Positions 1 to 9,031 of a stretch of 64,000 bases of DNA are shown one piece after another. Below the pieces are notes generated by a model. That model saw nothing but the letters and a program-made list of their open reading frames with translations. It searched no databases and had not been told where the DNA came from. Location of the stretch: contig NZ_AP023176.1 of assembly GCF_013426895.1 (NCBI RefSeq), positions 1,860,001 through 1,924,000 of the forward strand, written 5' to 3'. Made by a program: the position numbers and the translations under genes. Numbering within the stretch: position 1 is the stretch's first letter; each line of letters starts with the position of its first letter. This stretch comes from Paraburkholderia largidicola. Its GTDB lineage: Bacteria > Pseudomonadota > Gammaproteobacteria > Burkholderiales > Burkholderiaceae.

Positions 1-1453
1 CTTCGATGTCGACGGAGAAGTCGCGGTTGACCTTCCAGCGCGGCGCGTCGCAAGCGGCCTGCGGCTGCTGGCCGTAGTCGAGCATCCGCACGACGGTCTG
101 CAAATGGCCTTGCGGCTGCATGTCGCCGCCCATCACGCCGAAGCTCATCACGGCTTCCTGCTGGCCATTCACCTGCTGCGTGAGGAACGCCGGGATGATC
201 GTGTGGAATGGCCGCTTGCCGCCTTCCACGACGTTCGGCGACTTCGGGTCCATCGAAAAACCGCAGCCGCGGTTCTGCAGCGAAATGCCCATGCCGGGCA
301 CGACGCAGCCCGAGCCGAACCCCATGTAGTTCGACTGGATGAAGCTGACCATCATGCCGCGCTCGTCCGCCGCCGACATGTAGATCGTGCCGCCCGTCTT
401 CGGCATGCCGAAGTCGAACTGCGTCGCGCGGTTCGGGTCGATCAGCTTCGCGCGCGATTTCAGGTAGGCGTCGTCGAGCATCTGCTCGGGCGTCACTTCC
501 ATCGAACGCGGATCGGCGACGTAGCGGTAGACGTCGGCGAAGGCGAGCTTCATTGCTTCGATCTGCAGATGCTGCGATTCGATGCCGTCGAGCTTCATCG
601 AAGCCACGTCGAACTGTTCAAGGATGCCGAGCGCGATCAGCGCGGCGATGCCCTGCCCGTTCGGCGGAATTTCGTGCACGGTGTAGCCGCGATAGTCCTT
701 GCCGATCGGCTCGACCCAGTCGGGCTGATAGTTGCGCAGATCGTCGAACGTCATCGCGCCACCGGCTTCACGCGCAAAGGCCGCGATGCGCTCCGCGATT
801 TCGCCTTCGTAGTAAGCGCGCGGGCCTTTTTCCGCGAGCAGGCGCAGGGTCTTCGCGTGGCCCGGCATGCGGATCAGTTCGCTGACTTCGGGCGCGCGGC
901 CATGCGGCATGAAGGCGTCGGCGAACCCCGGCTGGTTCTTCAGTTCGGGCACGGCGGCCGCCCACTTGCGCGCGACGACGCTCGCCACCGCGTGGCCACG
1001 CTCGGCGATCTCGATGGCGGGCTCCATCAGGTCCGCGAACGGCAGCGAGCCGAACTTCTTATGCAGCGCTTCCCAGCCAGCGATTGCGCCCGGCACCGTC
1101 ACCGTATCCCAGCCGCGCACGGGCTGCGTGGCGACGCCATTGTTTTCGCCGTATTTGCGTTTGAAGTAATCGACGTTCCATGCGGCGGGCGCGACGCCCG
1201 AGGCGTTCAGGCCGTGCAGCTTCTTGCCGTCCCACACGAGCGCGAATGCATCGCTGCCCAGACCGTTCGACACCGGCTCGACCACGGTGATCGCCGCAGC
1301 CGCCGCGATTGCGGCATCGACGGCATTGCCGCCTTTCCACAGCATGCGCAAGCCCGCCTGTGCGGCGAGCGGCTGCGAAGTCGACACGATGTTGCGCGCA
1401 AAGACGGGCATGCGCAGCGTGGGATACGGGTTCTGCCAGTTGAAGCTTGTCAT
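1..1453 (-). CDS. ggt: Gamma-glutamyltransferase family protein, partial (C-terminus beyond left edge)
   Basis: The N-terminal 484 residues of a gamma-glutamyltranspeptidase are present, and the 3' end lies outside the window. The family is Ntn hydrolases that self-cleave before a threonine and hydrolyse or transfer gamma-glutamyl groups, as from glutathione. Visible family features are the N-terminal GGNAVDAAIA segment, PVRGWDTVTVPG, a GGTIYMSAAD stretch that fits the processing site and nucleophile Thr, and VMGGDMQPQGH in the small subunit. No signal peptide is seen, so this is probably a cytoplasmic YwrD-like form rather than the periplasmic Ggt of E. coli. It is the last gene of a leftward operon encoding a peptide ABC importer, 68 nt after the permease gene, with a strong hairpin between them. 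It may act on gamma-glutamyl peptides brought in by that importer (inference). Confidence 0.9.
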   Translation of the reverse strand, partial: MTSFNWQNPYPTLRMPVFARNIVSTSQPLAAQAGLRMLWKGGNAVDAAIAAAAAITVVEPVSNGLGSDAFALVWDGKKLHGLNASGVAPAAWNVDYFKRKYGENNGVATQPVRGWDTVTVPGAIAGWEALHKKFGSLPFADLMEPAIEIAERGHAVASVVARKWAAAVPELKNQPGFADAFMPHGRAPEVSELIRMPGHAKTLRLLAEKGPRAYYEGEIAERIAAFAREAGGAMTFDDLRNYQPDWVEPIGKDYRGYTVHEIPPNGQGIAALIALGILEQFDVASMKLDGIESQHLQIEAMKLAFADVYRYVADPRSMEVTPEQMLDDAYLKSRAKLIDPNRATQFDFGMPKTGGTIYMSAADERGMMVSFIQSNYMGFGSGCVVPGMGISLQNRGCGFSMDPKSPNVVEGGKRPFHTIIPAFLTQQVNGQQEAVMSFGVMGGDMQPQGHLQTVVRMLDYGQQPQAACDAPRWKVNRDFSVDIE

Positions 1454-1483
1454 GTTGTCACTCTCAGGTTTTGCCAGTTCAGC

Positions 1484-1513
1484 CACAGCGCCGTCTTGAG
1501 CAACGGCGCTGTG
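1484..1513 (-). promoter_or_regulatory. Intercistronic hairpin between permease and ggt
   Basis: A perfect 11-bp inverted repeat (CACAGCGCCGT / ACGGCGCTGTG) with an 8-nt loop lies between the dppC-like stop and the ggt start. In the leftward transcript no T-run follows it, so it is more likely an mRNA-processing or stability element, or a weak attenuator, than a full terminator. Read on the plus strand it is followed by an AT-rich stretch, but no plus-strand gene ends here. Confidence 0.55.
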
Positions 1514-1521
1514 TAAATAAA

Positions 1522-2403
1522 TCAGGACTCGCGCGGATCGAGCGCGTCACGCAGACCGTCGCCGAGCAGGTTGAAGCCGAGCACGGCGAGGAAGATCGCG
1601 ATGCCGGGGAAAATCGACATCCACGGCGCCTGGCTCACGAAATCCTTCGCGGTGTTGAGCATCGATCCCCACGACGGCGAGGGCGGCAATTGTCCGAGCC
1701 CGAGAAACGACAGGCTCGCTTCGGCGATGATCGCGCTCGCCACCGTGAGACTCGCCTGCACGATGATGGGCGGCAGCACGTTCGGCAGAATGTAGCGCAG
1801 AATGATGCGCCCGTGATCGAGGCCGATCGCGCGCGCGCCTTCCACGTACTCTTCGGCCTTCACGCTGATCGCCTGCCCGCGTGTGAGGCGGATGAAGCGC
1901 GGCATCGCCGAAATGCCGATCGCGGCCATAGCGTTCGTCAGGCTCGGGCCCAGAAACGCACTCAACGCAATCGCGAGAATCAGGAACGGAATGGACAGCA
2001 GCGCGTCGGCGATACGCGAGATCACGCCGTCGACGAGCTTGCCGAAGTAGCCCGCGAGCAGCCCGAGCGGCACGCCCAGCACCACGGCAATGCCGACCGA
2101 TACGACGCCCGCCAGCAGCGACGCGCGCGCGCCGTACAGCAGACGGCTCAGCACGTCGCGGCCGAGTTCGTCGGTGCCGAACCAGTGTGCCGCCGACGGC
2201 GCCTGGCGCACGGTCATGAAGCTCGCCTGCACCGGGTCGTACTGCGTGAGCCACGGCGCGAACAGGGCCATCACGACGATCAGCGCGACCAGCAGCGCGC
2301 CGAACACGGCCGCCTTGTTGCGCATGAAGCGCACGAGGCCGCGGCGCTTGCGGCGCGGCAGCGTCGCCGCTGCGGCGGAACGTGCATCGATTGAAGTAGC
2401 CAT
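1522..2403 (-). CDS. Dipeptide/oligopeptide ABC transporter permease (DppC-like)
   Basis: This 293-residue inner-membrane permease belongs to the peptide/nickel ABC family. After a basic N-terminus it has a first membrane segment (about residues 24-46), the OppC-type N-terminal region with the HWFGTDELGRD motif, and four to five further membrane spans. The EAA loop that contacts the ATPase is EGARAIGLDHGRIILRYILP. The frame stays open upstream, but the start chosen here (MATSIDAR) is the one whose ATG overlaps the stop of the upstream permease gene, which implies translational coupling. It would pair with the DppB-like protein as a heterodimeric channel. Confidence 0.93.
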   Translation of the reverse strand: MATSIDARSAAAATLPRRKRRGLVRFMRNKAAVFGALLVALIVVMALFAPWLTQYDPVQASFMTVRQAPSAAHWFGTDELGRDVLSRLLYGARASLLAGVVSVGIAVVLGVPLGLLAGYFGKLVDGVISRIADALLSIPFLILAIALSAFLGPSLTNAMAAIGISAMPRFIRLTRGQAISVKAEEYVEGARAIGLDHGRIILRYILPNVLPPIIVQASLTVASAIIAEASLSFLGLGQLPPSPSWGSMLNTAKDFVSQAPWMSIFPGIAIFLAVLGFNLLGDGLRDALDPRES

Positions 2404-3347
2404 CAACTGCGCCTCAGTCGGGGATTGAGCAGGATATACAGCACGTCGGCGCACAGATTCACGACGATGAACGCCAGCGCCGTGACGAGCACGACGCCTT
2501 GCACGACGGGGTAATCGCGATTGAACACGGCATCGACGACCAGCTTGCCGAAACCGGGAATTGTGAACACCTGTTCGGTCAGCACGGCGCCCGCGAGCAG
2601 TTCGCCGAACAGCAATGCGAGCACGGTGACAATGGGGATCAGCGCATTGCGGAACGCATGCTTGACGACCACGGCGCCGCGCAACAGACCTTTCGCGCGC
2701 GCAGTACGGATGTAGTCGGTGCGCAGCACGCCGAGCATCGCGCTGCGCGTGTGGCGCATCAGTTGCGCGCCGAGCGCGGCGCCCAGCACGAATGCGGGCA
2801 TCAGCATGGTCTTGATGCTGAGCCAGAAGTCCTCGCCCGGCGACACATAGCCCGACGACGGCAGCAGATGCCAGCGCACCGAGACAATGAAGATCAGCAT
2901 GATGCCGAGCCAGAAGTTCGGTATCGACATGCCCGAGAGCGCGAAGATGTTCGCCGCGTAATCGAGCGGCCCGCCGCGGCTCGCCGCCGAAATCACGCCG
3001 GCCGGAATGCCGATGCCGATTGCGAGGATCATCGCCATGACCGCGAGCTGGAGCGTGACGGGCAGCTTCTGCGCGATCAGCGAGCGCACGGGCACGTCCG
3101 TGCGCAGCGACGAACCGAGATCGCCGCGCGCGACGTCGCGCACCCACAGCGCGTACTGCGTCGGCACGGGCTGGTCGAGGTGATACTTGACGCGCAGCGT
3201 CGCGATGACCTGCGCGTCCTGATCTTCGCCCGCCATCGCCAGCACCGGGTCGCCCGGCAGCAGCTTCTGCAGGCCGAAAATCAGCATCGACACCAGGATC
3301 AGCGTCGGCACGGCCACCAGCATGCGATTCGCGATGATCCGCAGCAT
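2403..3347 (-). CDS. Dipeptide/oligopeptide ABC transporter permease (DppB-like)
   Basis: This is a 314-residue permease with the classical DppB start (MLRIIANRML, then a membrane helix) and the LLPGDPVLAMAG segment after it. The C-terminal half carries the EAA-type loop (YIRTARAKGL) and a final membrane helix near ADVLYILLNPRLRR. The open frame extends into the preceding gene, but MLRIIANRML matches the family length and sits 5 nt after the binding-protein stop. Its stop overlaps the dppC-like start. It forms the translocation pore together with DppC; the substrate class is probably small peptides. Confidence 0.93.
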   Translation of the reverse strand: MLRIIANRMLVAVPTLILVSMLIFGLQKLLPGDPVLAMAGEDQDAQVIATLRVKYHLDQPVPTQYALWVRDVARGDLGSSLRTDVPVRSLIAQKLPVTLQLAVMAMILAIGIGIPAGVISAASRGGPLDYAANIFALSGMSIPNFWLGIMLIFIVSVRWHLLPSSGYVSPGEDFWLSIKTMLMPAFVLGAALGAQLMRHTRSAMLGVLRTDYIRTARAKGLLRGAVVVKHAFRNALIPIVTVLALLFGELLAGAVLTEQVFTIPGFGKLVVDAVFNRDYPVVQGVVLVTALAFIVVNLCADVLYILLNPRLRRS

Positions 3348-3352
3348 GACGC

Positions 3353-4849
3353 TCAGCCCTTCACCGACACGCCGCGCAGGCGCACGAGACCGTCGGCGGA
3401 AGGCGTGAAGCCCTGCACTTTCTTCGACAGCACGAACGGCCACGGTTGCGCGTACAGATAGACGATCGGGTCGTCGTCGGCGAGGATCTTGCCGGCGGCG
3501 TCGTAGTCCGTCTTGCGCTCGGCCGGCGTGAGCCGCGTGCGCGCGTTATCGAGCAGCGAGTCGACCTGCTGGTTGCAGTAATGCGCGTAGTTCAGGTTGC
3601 CCGCGCAGGTATTGAACTGATGCAGGTTGCCGTCCGGATCGACGCGGCCCGACCAGCCCGTGTACATCGCCTCGAAATCGCCGCTATGTCCGGCGTTCAG
3701 TTCCGTTGCGTAATCGCTCGGACGCAGCTTCAGCGTGATGCCCGACTCGCTCAGCATCGCCTGCAGCATCTGTGTGATCTGGCTCGCGACCGTGTTGTTC
3801 GGATACGCGAACTCGATGGTCGGATGCTCCTGCCCTGCTGCTTTCAGCAACGCTTTGGCTTTCGCGACGTCGCGCTTCGTGGTCGGCAGCGACGTGTTGT
3901 AGTACGGGCTCGACTTCGGAATGCCCTGGTTGGCCGGCGAGAAAATGCCGGCGCCGATCACCTGATCGATGGCCTCGCGATCGATCGACAGTTCGAACGC
4001 CTGGCGCACGCGTTTGTCTTTCAGCGGATTGTTGCCGCGCGGCCCGTTGTTGATGTTGAAGGTCACGTAGTAGAAGCCGAGACCCGTCACCGGCTTGAAC
4101 TGAATGTTCGCGTCGCCCTTCACCGACGCGACATCGGAAGGCGCGAGACGTTCGAGCATATCGAGCGAGCCCGAACGCAGGTTTGCGAGCCGCACGGTGC
4201 TGTCCGGAATCGGCTGGAACACGACGCGCTGGATCGGGTACTTGTCCGCGTCCCAATAGCCCGCGAACTTCTCCAGCACCACGCGATCGTTCTGCACGCG
4301 CTGCACGAACTTGTACGGCCCCGAGCACACAGGGTGCGATCCGACGCCGGCGGCGTCCGCGAGCGTCTTCGGCGCGAGCATCATGCCCGCGCGATCGGAC
4401 AACGTGGCGAGCAGCGCGGCGTCCGGCTGCTTCAACACGATCTTGACGGTGCTGTCGTCGACGACATCGACGTGATCGATGGATGACAACTCGCTTTTGC
4501 GGTTGCTGGTCGGCAGACTGCGGTAGCGGTCGAGATTCTCTTTCACGGCCGCCGCGTTGAACGGCTCGTCGTTCTGGAACTTCACGCCCTGGCGCAGCTT
4601 GAAAGTCAGGCTCTTGCCGTCGGGGCTCGTCGTCCACGACGTGGCGAGCATCGGCACGATTTTCAGATCGGGCGATACATCCACGAGCGAATTGCACAGC
4701 GACGCAAACACGATGCGGTCGACGAACTGCACGCTGCGGGCCGGATCGAGCGAGCCGATATCGTCCTGCAAGCCAATGCGGATGGTGCTCTGGGCCATCG
4801 CGGCGGAAGCGCCCAATGCGAGCGCGGCGGCAATCAACATTCTTCGCAT
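3353..4849 (-). CDS. Periplasmic peptide-binding protein (SBP family 5)
   Basis: A 498-residue extracytoplasmic solute-binding protein of the DppA/OppA/GsiB type. It has a Sec signal peptide ending near AAMA-QS (about residue 19), followed by TIRIGLQDDIGSLDPARS, the usual opening of mature family 5 proteins. Family landmarks in the body include LTFKLRQGVKFQNDEPFNAAAVKENLDR and VRQAFELSIDREAI. It delivers peptide to the DppBC-type permeases. It lies between the ATPase and permease genes, 45 nt after the DppF-like stop, so the order is ATPase-ATPase-SBP-permease-permease-ggt. The presence of ggt hints at glutathione or gamma-glutamyl peptides as ligand, but sequence alone does not fix it. Confidence 0.92.
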   Translation of the reverse strand: MRRMLIAAALALGASAAMAQSTIRIGLQDDIGSLDPARSVQFVDRIVFASLCNSLVDVSPDLKIVPMLATSWTTSPDGKSLTFKLRQGVKFQNDEPFNAAAVKENLDRYRSLPTSNRKSELSSIDHVDVVDDSTVKIVLKQPDAALLATLSDRAGMMLAPKTLADAAGVGSHPVCSGPYKFVQRVQNDRVVLEKFAGYWDADKYPIQRVVFQPIPDSTVRLANLRSGSLDMLERLAPSDVASVKGDANIQFKPVTGLGFYYVTFNINNGPRGNNPLKDKRVRQAFELSIDREAIDQVIGAGIFSPANQGIPKSSPYYNTSLPTTKRDVAKAKALLKAAGQEHPTIEFAYPNNTVASQITQMLQAMLSESGITLKLRPSDYATELNAGHSGDFEAMYTGWSGRVDPDGNLHQFNTCAGNLNYAHYCNQQVDSLLDNARTRLTPAERKTDYDAAGKILADDDPIVYLYAQPWPFVLSKKVQGFTPSADGLVRLRGVSVKG

Positions 4850-4894
4850 GCGTTATGTCCTTGTTGCAGTTCGGGTTGCCATCAGAGGGTTGTG

Positions 4895-5988
4895 CTATGG
4901 GTTCGCCGTCAGTGCCGCCTGCTTCTCGCGGTAGATCGCGAGGCGCTCGTTCAGCTTCGTGCTGACGCTCGCGGCGAGCGGCGCGCCGCCGCCCGCGTTC
5001 TGCACGTCGCGCCAGAAATGACAGGCAACTTGTCGTCCGCCCGGCAGTGTTTCGGCGATCGGACGCTCCTGCGAGCAGCGCGGCTTCGCGTGCGGACAGC
5101 GCGTATGAAAACGGCAGCCCGGCGGCGGCGCGGTCGGGCTCGGCAGATCGCCTTGCAAGGCGGGCTTCGTGCGCCGCTCGTGCGGACTGCTGGCGGGAAT
5201 CGCGCGCAACAGCGCCTGCGTGTAGGGGTGGAGCGGCGCGTCGAACAGTTCGTCGACCTGTGCCAGTTCGACGATTTCGCCGAGATACATCACCGCGACG
5301 CGGTCGCTCATATGGCGGATCACGGCGAGATCGTGCGCGACCATCACGAGCGTGAGACCGAGTTCCGCTTTCAGCGATTCGAGCAGATTGATGACCTGCG
5401 CCTGCACGGACACATCGAGCGCCGACACCGGCTCGTCGCCGACGATCAATTTCGGCTCACCCGCCAGCGCCCGCGCAATGCCGATACGTTGCCGCTGCCC
5501 GCCCGAAAACTCATGCGGATAGCGCTCCGCATACGCGGGCTGCAGACCGACTTTGGTCAGCAGTTGCGCCACCCGATCGCGGCGCTCCGACGCATTGCGC
5601 GCGAGCCCATGAAACGCCACCGGCTCGGCGATGATCTGCCCGACGGTCATGCCGGGGTTCAGCGACGCGAACGGGTCCTGAAAAATGATCTGCATCTCGC
5701 GGCGCAAGCGGCGCAGCTTTGCGCCCTGCCAGTGCGTGATGTCTTCGCCCTGATACAGCACGTGACCTTGCGTCGCGTCGATCAGGCGCAGCAGCAGACG
5801 GCCGAGCGTCGACTTGCCGCAGCCCGATTCGCCGACGATCGCAAACGTCTCGCCCGTCTGCACGGCGAACGACACTTCATTGACGGCGTGCACAGTCGGC
5901 GTGCGCGCGAACATCTGGCGCTCGCCGCCGAAGCGTTTGGTCAGCGCGCTCGCTTCGAGGATGGGTGTCGCGATATGCGTCGCGCTCG

Positions 5989-5992
<4 letters not shown>
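4895..5992 (-). CDS. Peptide ABC transporter ATP-binding protein (DppF-like)
   Basis: A 365-residue ATPase with Walker [13 protein letters not shown], signature SGGQRQRIG, Walker [13 protein letters not shown] and the H-loop in MVAHDLAVI. The C-terminal oligopeptide-transporter extension contains the cysteine cluster [14 protein letters not shown], typical of DppF/OppF. The start [10 protein letters not shown] is chosen because its ATG overlaps the stop of the upstream ATPase gene (ATGA). It forms a heterodimer with the DppD-like ATPase to energise peptide import. Confidence 0.93.
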
Positions 5993-7011
<1,019 letters not shown>

Positions 7012-7094
7012 GCCTGGGTACTCCGCATCGTATTGCTCGTCCTTGCAGATCGTCATCGAACGATCATACTGGCGGCCTACGTACAAAAAATATT

Positions 7095-7120
7095 AAACTT
7101 TCTTTTCCATACTTAAGTTT
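7095..7120. promoter_or_regulatory. Putative operator in the dppD/LysR divergent intergenic region
   Basis: An inverted repeat AAACTT-N14-AAGTTT lies in an AT-rich island between the two divergent genes, the only AT-rich tract for several kilobases. The right arm is part of the palindrome ACTTAAGT. Position and symmetry fit a binding site for the adjacent LysR regulator, although the spacing is not the classical T-N11-A. Confidence 0.35.
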
Positions 7121-7173
7121 TTCTCATGAGTCGATCGAGCGATCGGCCGTGAAACTCGGATCCGGAACCGCCC

Positions 7174-8055
7174 ATGCCGACGCTTCGCATGTTGAAGACT
7201 TTCAAGGCCGTTGCCCGCACCGGTTCGTTCTCGGCCGCCGCCGATAAGGTCGCGCTGACGCAAGCCGCCGTCAGCCTGCAGATGCGCGGACTCGAAGAGG
7301 CGTTGGGGCGGCAGCTGTTCGATCGCAGAGGCAGACAAATTACGTTGACGCAGCACGGCCAGTCGATCTGGCCAAAAGTCGAGCAGATTCTCGATCTGCT
7401 TGCAGAACTGGAAGGGAAGCCGACGGATGCGATGGAAGGGCCTGTCACCATCGGCGCGGTGGTGTCGGTGATCGGGGCGCTGTCGCTGGCGGTGGCGCGA
7501 CTAAAGGCTGCTCATCCCCGGCTCGACGTGCGCCTGCTCTCGGCACGCTCCGACGAACTGGCGAACATGGTGGAAGTCGGCGAAGTCGACGTTGCCGCCG
7601 TGGTCGCGCGTGCCGACGAAACACTGCCCGACACGCTGAAATGGACCACGCTCTACACCGAACCGATGATGCTGATCGTGAGCCGCGACGTCGCCGACAA
7701 TGACCCGCAGCGCATCTTGCGCAGCCACGGCTTTCTGCGTTTCGACCGGCGCGTGCGCACCGGCCAGGTGGTCGAGCAGGCGCTGGAGAAAGCGGGCCTG
7801 ATGGTCAACGAGTATCTCGAACTCAATTCGATCGAAACGATCGTCGCGCTGGTGCGCGAGAAGGTCGGCGTCGCGGTGCTGCCGCTGCTGATACGCGGCA
7901 ACTGGCTGAACGACCCGCTGTTGCGCGTGATCCCCATTGCCAGCCCGCCGACGCTGCGCACGGTCGGCATGGTGCAGCGCGCGTCGGACGACCGCAAGGC
8001 GCTGATGCGCGAGATCGTCGATACGCTGCAAGCGATGCCGCGCGAAAGAACGTGA
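7174..8055 (+). CDS. LysR-family transcriptional regulator
   Basis: A 293-residue LysR-type regulator. The N-terminal winged helix-turn-helix (about residues 1-60) reads MPTLRMLKTFKAVARTGSFS with AADKVALTQAAVSLQMRGLE as the recognition region. A periplasmic-binding-protein-like effector domain follows (about 90-290). It is transcribed divergently from the peptide importer/ggt operon with about 160 nt between, so it most likely controls that operon and itself. The inducer could be a peptide or amino acid (inference). It converges with the diguanylate cyclase gene downstream, leaving 22 nt. Confidence 0.9.
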   Translation: MPTLRMLKTFKAVARTGSFSAAADKVALTQAAVSLQMRGLEEALGRQLFDRRGRQITLTQHGQSIWPKVEQILDLLAELEGKPTDAMEGPVTIGAVVSVIGALSLAVARLKAAHPRLDVRLLSARSDELANMVEVGEVDVAAVVARADETLPDTLKWTTLYTEPMMLIVSRDVADNDPQRILRSHGFLRFDRRVRTGQVVEQALEKAGLMVNEYLELNSIETIVALVREKVGVAVLPLLIRGNWLNDPLLRVIPIASPPTLRTVGMVQRASDDRKALMREIVDTLQAMPRERT

Positions 8056-8077
8056 CGCGCCGCGACGACGCGCCGGC

Positions 8078-9031
8078 CTAACCTTCCATCATCCGCATCG
8101 GCGAAGCGACACGGCCGCGTCCGGCGTGCTTCGCTTCATAGAGCTGGCGGTCGGCGGCATCGATGAGTTCGGCGGGCTGCGCGTCGTCAGTCGGGATCAG
8201 CGTCGCGACGCCCGCCGAGATCGTCACCGTCTCCGCGCACCCCGAATCGAGATGTTCGAGCTTGAGCGCGCGCACGCCCTCTTCCATGCGCATAGCAAGA
8301 CGCGCCGCCGCTTCGAGCGGCGTGTTCGGCAGCAGGCAGGCGAACTCCTCGCCGCCATAGCGGCCGACCGTGTCGTAAGGGCGGCGCAGCGTTTCCGTCA
8401 GCCGTTTTGCGACGGTTTGCAGACAGCGGTCGCCCGCCTGATGCCCGTAACGGTCGTTGTAGCGCTTGAAGTAATCGACATCGACCATCACCAGCGACAG
8501 CGGCGCCGATTCGCGCAGGCAGTGCCGCCAGCTCGCGTCGAAATCCTCTTCGAACTTGCGCCGGTTGCCGACGCCCGTCAGCCCGTCGACGAGCGCGATC
8601 GAGCGCAGCACGTCGCCCTGCATCTTCAGCGACAGATGCGCGCGCACCCGCGCACGCACGATGGCCGGCTTGACGGGTTTCGTGATGAAGTCGACGGCAC
8701 CGAGCGACAGGCCGTACTCTTCGTCGGCCTCGTCGGTCTGCGCGGTGACGAAGATGATGGGAATCGTGTGCGTCAGCGGATCGGCCTTCAGGCGGCGGCA
8801 TACTTCGTGGCCGTCCATGCCGTCCATCACGACGTCGAGCAGGATCAGGTCGGGCATCACCTTGCTGCATAGCTCGAGGGTCTGCGCGCCGCTGGTCGCC
8901 ATGAACACGTCGCAGTCGTCCTTGAAGAGCGCATGCAGCGCGCGGACGTTCGTGGGCTGATCGTCAGCAATGAGCACTTTCGGACGCCGCGTGAAGGTGT
9001 GAGCCCAGTCTCCGGGGATGTGTTCTAGCAT
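8078..9031 (-). CDS. Response regulator diguanylate cyclase (REC-GGDEF)
   Basis: This 317-residue protein has an N-terminal receiver domain (about 18-130; phospho-acceptor Asp in LILLDVVMDG near residue 64; Lys in FITKPVKP) and a C-terminal GGDEF domain (about 150-312) with the active motif RYGGEEF near residue 222. The allosteric I-site RPYD lies five residues before GGEEF, so feedback inhibition by c-di-GMP is expected. It converts two GTP to c-di-GMP when phosphorylated, as in PleD/WspR-type enzymes. Its start overlaps the stop of the upstream hybrid kinase gene by 7 nt, so the two are probably translated together and form one phosphorelay. Confidence 0.95.
   Translation of the reverse strand: MLEHIPGDWAHTFTRRPKVLIADDQPTNVRALHALFKDDCDVFMATSGAQTLELCSKVMPDLILLDVVMDGMDGHEVCRRLKADPLTHTIPIIFVTAQTDEADEEYGLSLGAVDFITKPVKPAIVRARVRAHLSLKMQGDVLRSIALVDGLTGVGNRRKFEEDFDASWRHCLRESAPLSLVMVDVDYFKRYNDRYGHQAGDRCLQTVAKRLTETLRRPYDTVGRYGGEEFACLLPNTPLEAAARLAMRMEEGVRALKLEHLDSGCAETVTISAGVATLIPTDDAQPAELIDAADRQLYEAKHAGRGRVASPMRMMEG

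Noticed and set aside
104..1516. A 470-codon plus-strand frame at the left edge
   Set aside because: It is antisense to gamma-glutamyltransferase, whose conserved motifs are all on the minus strand.
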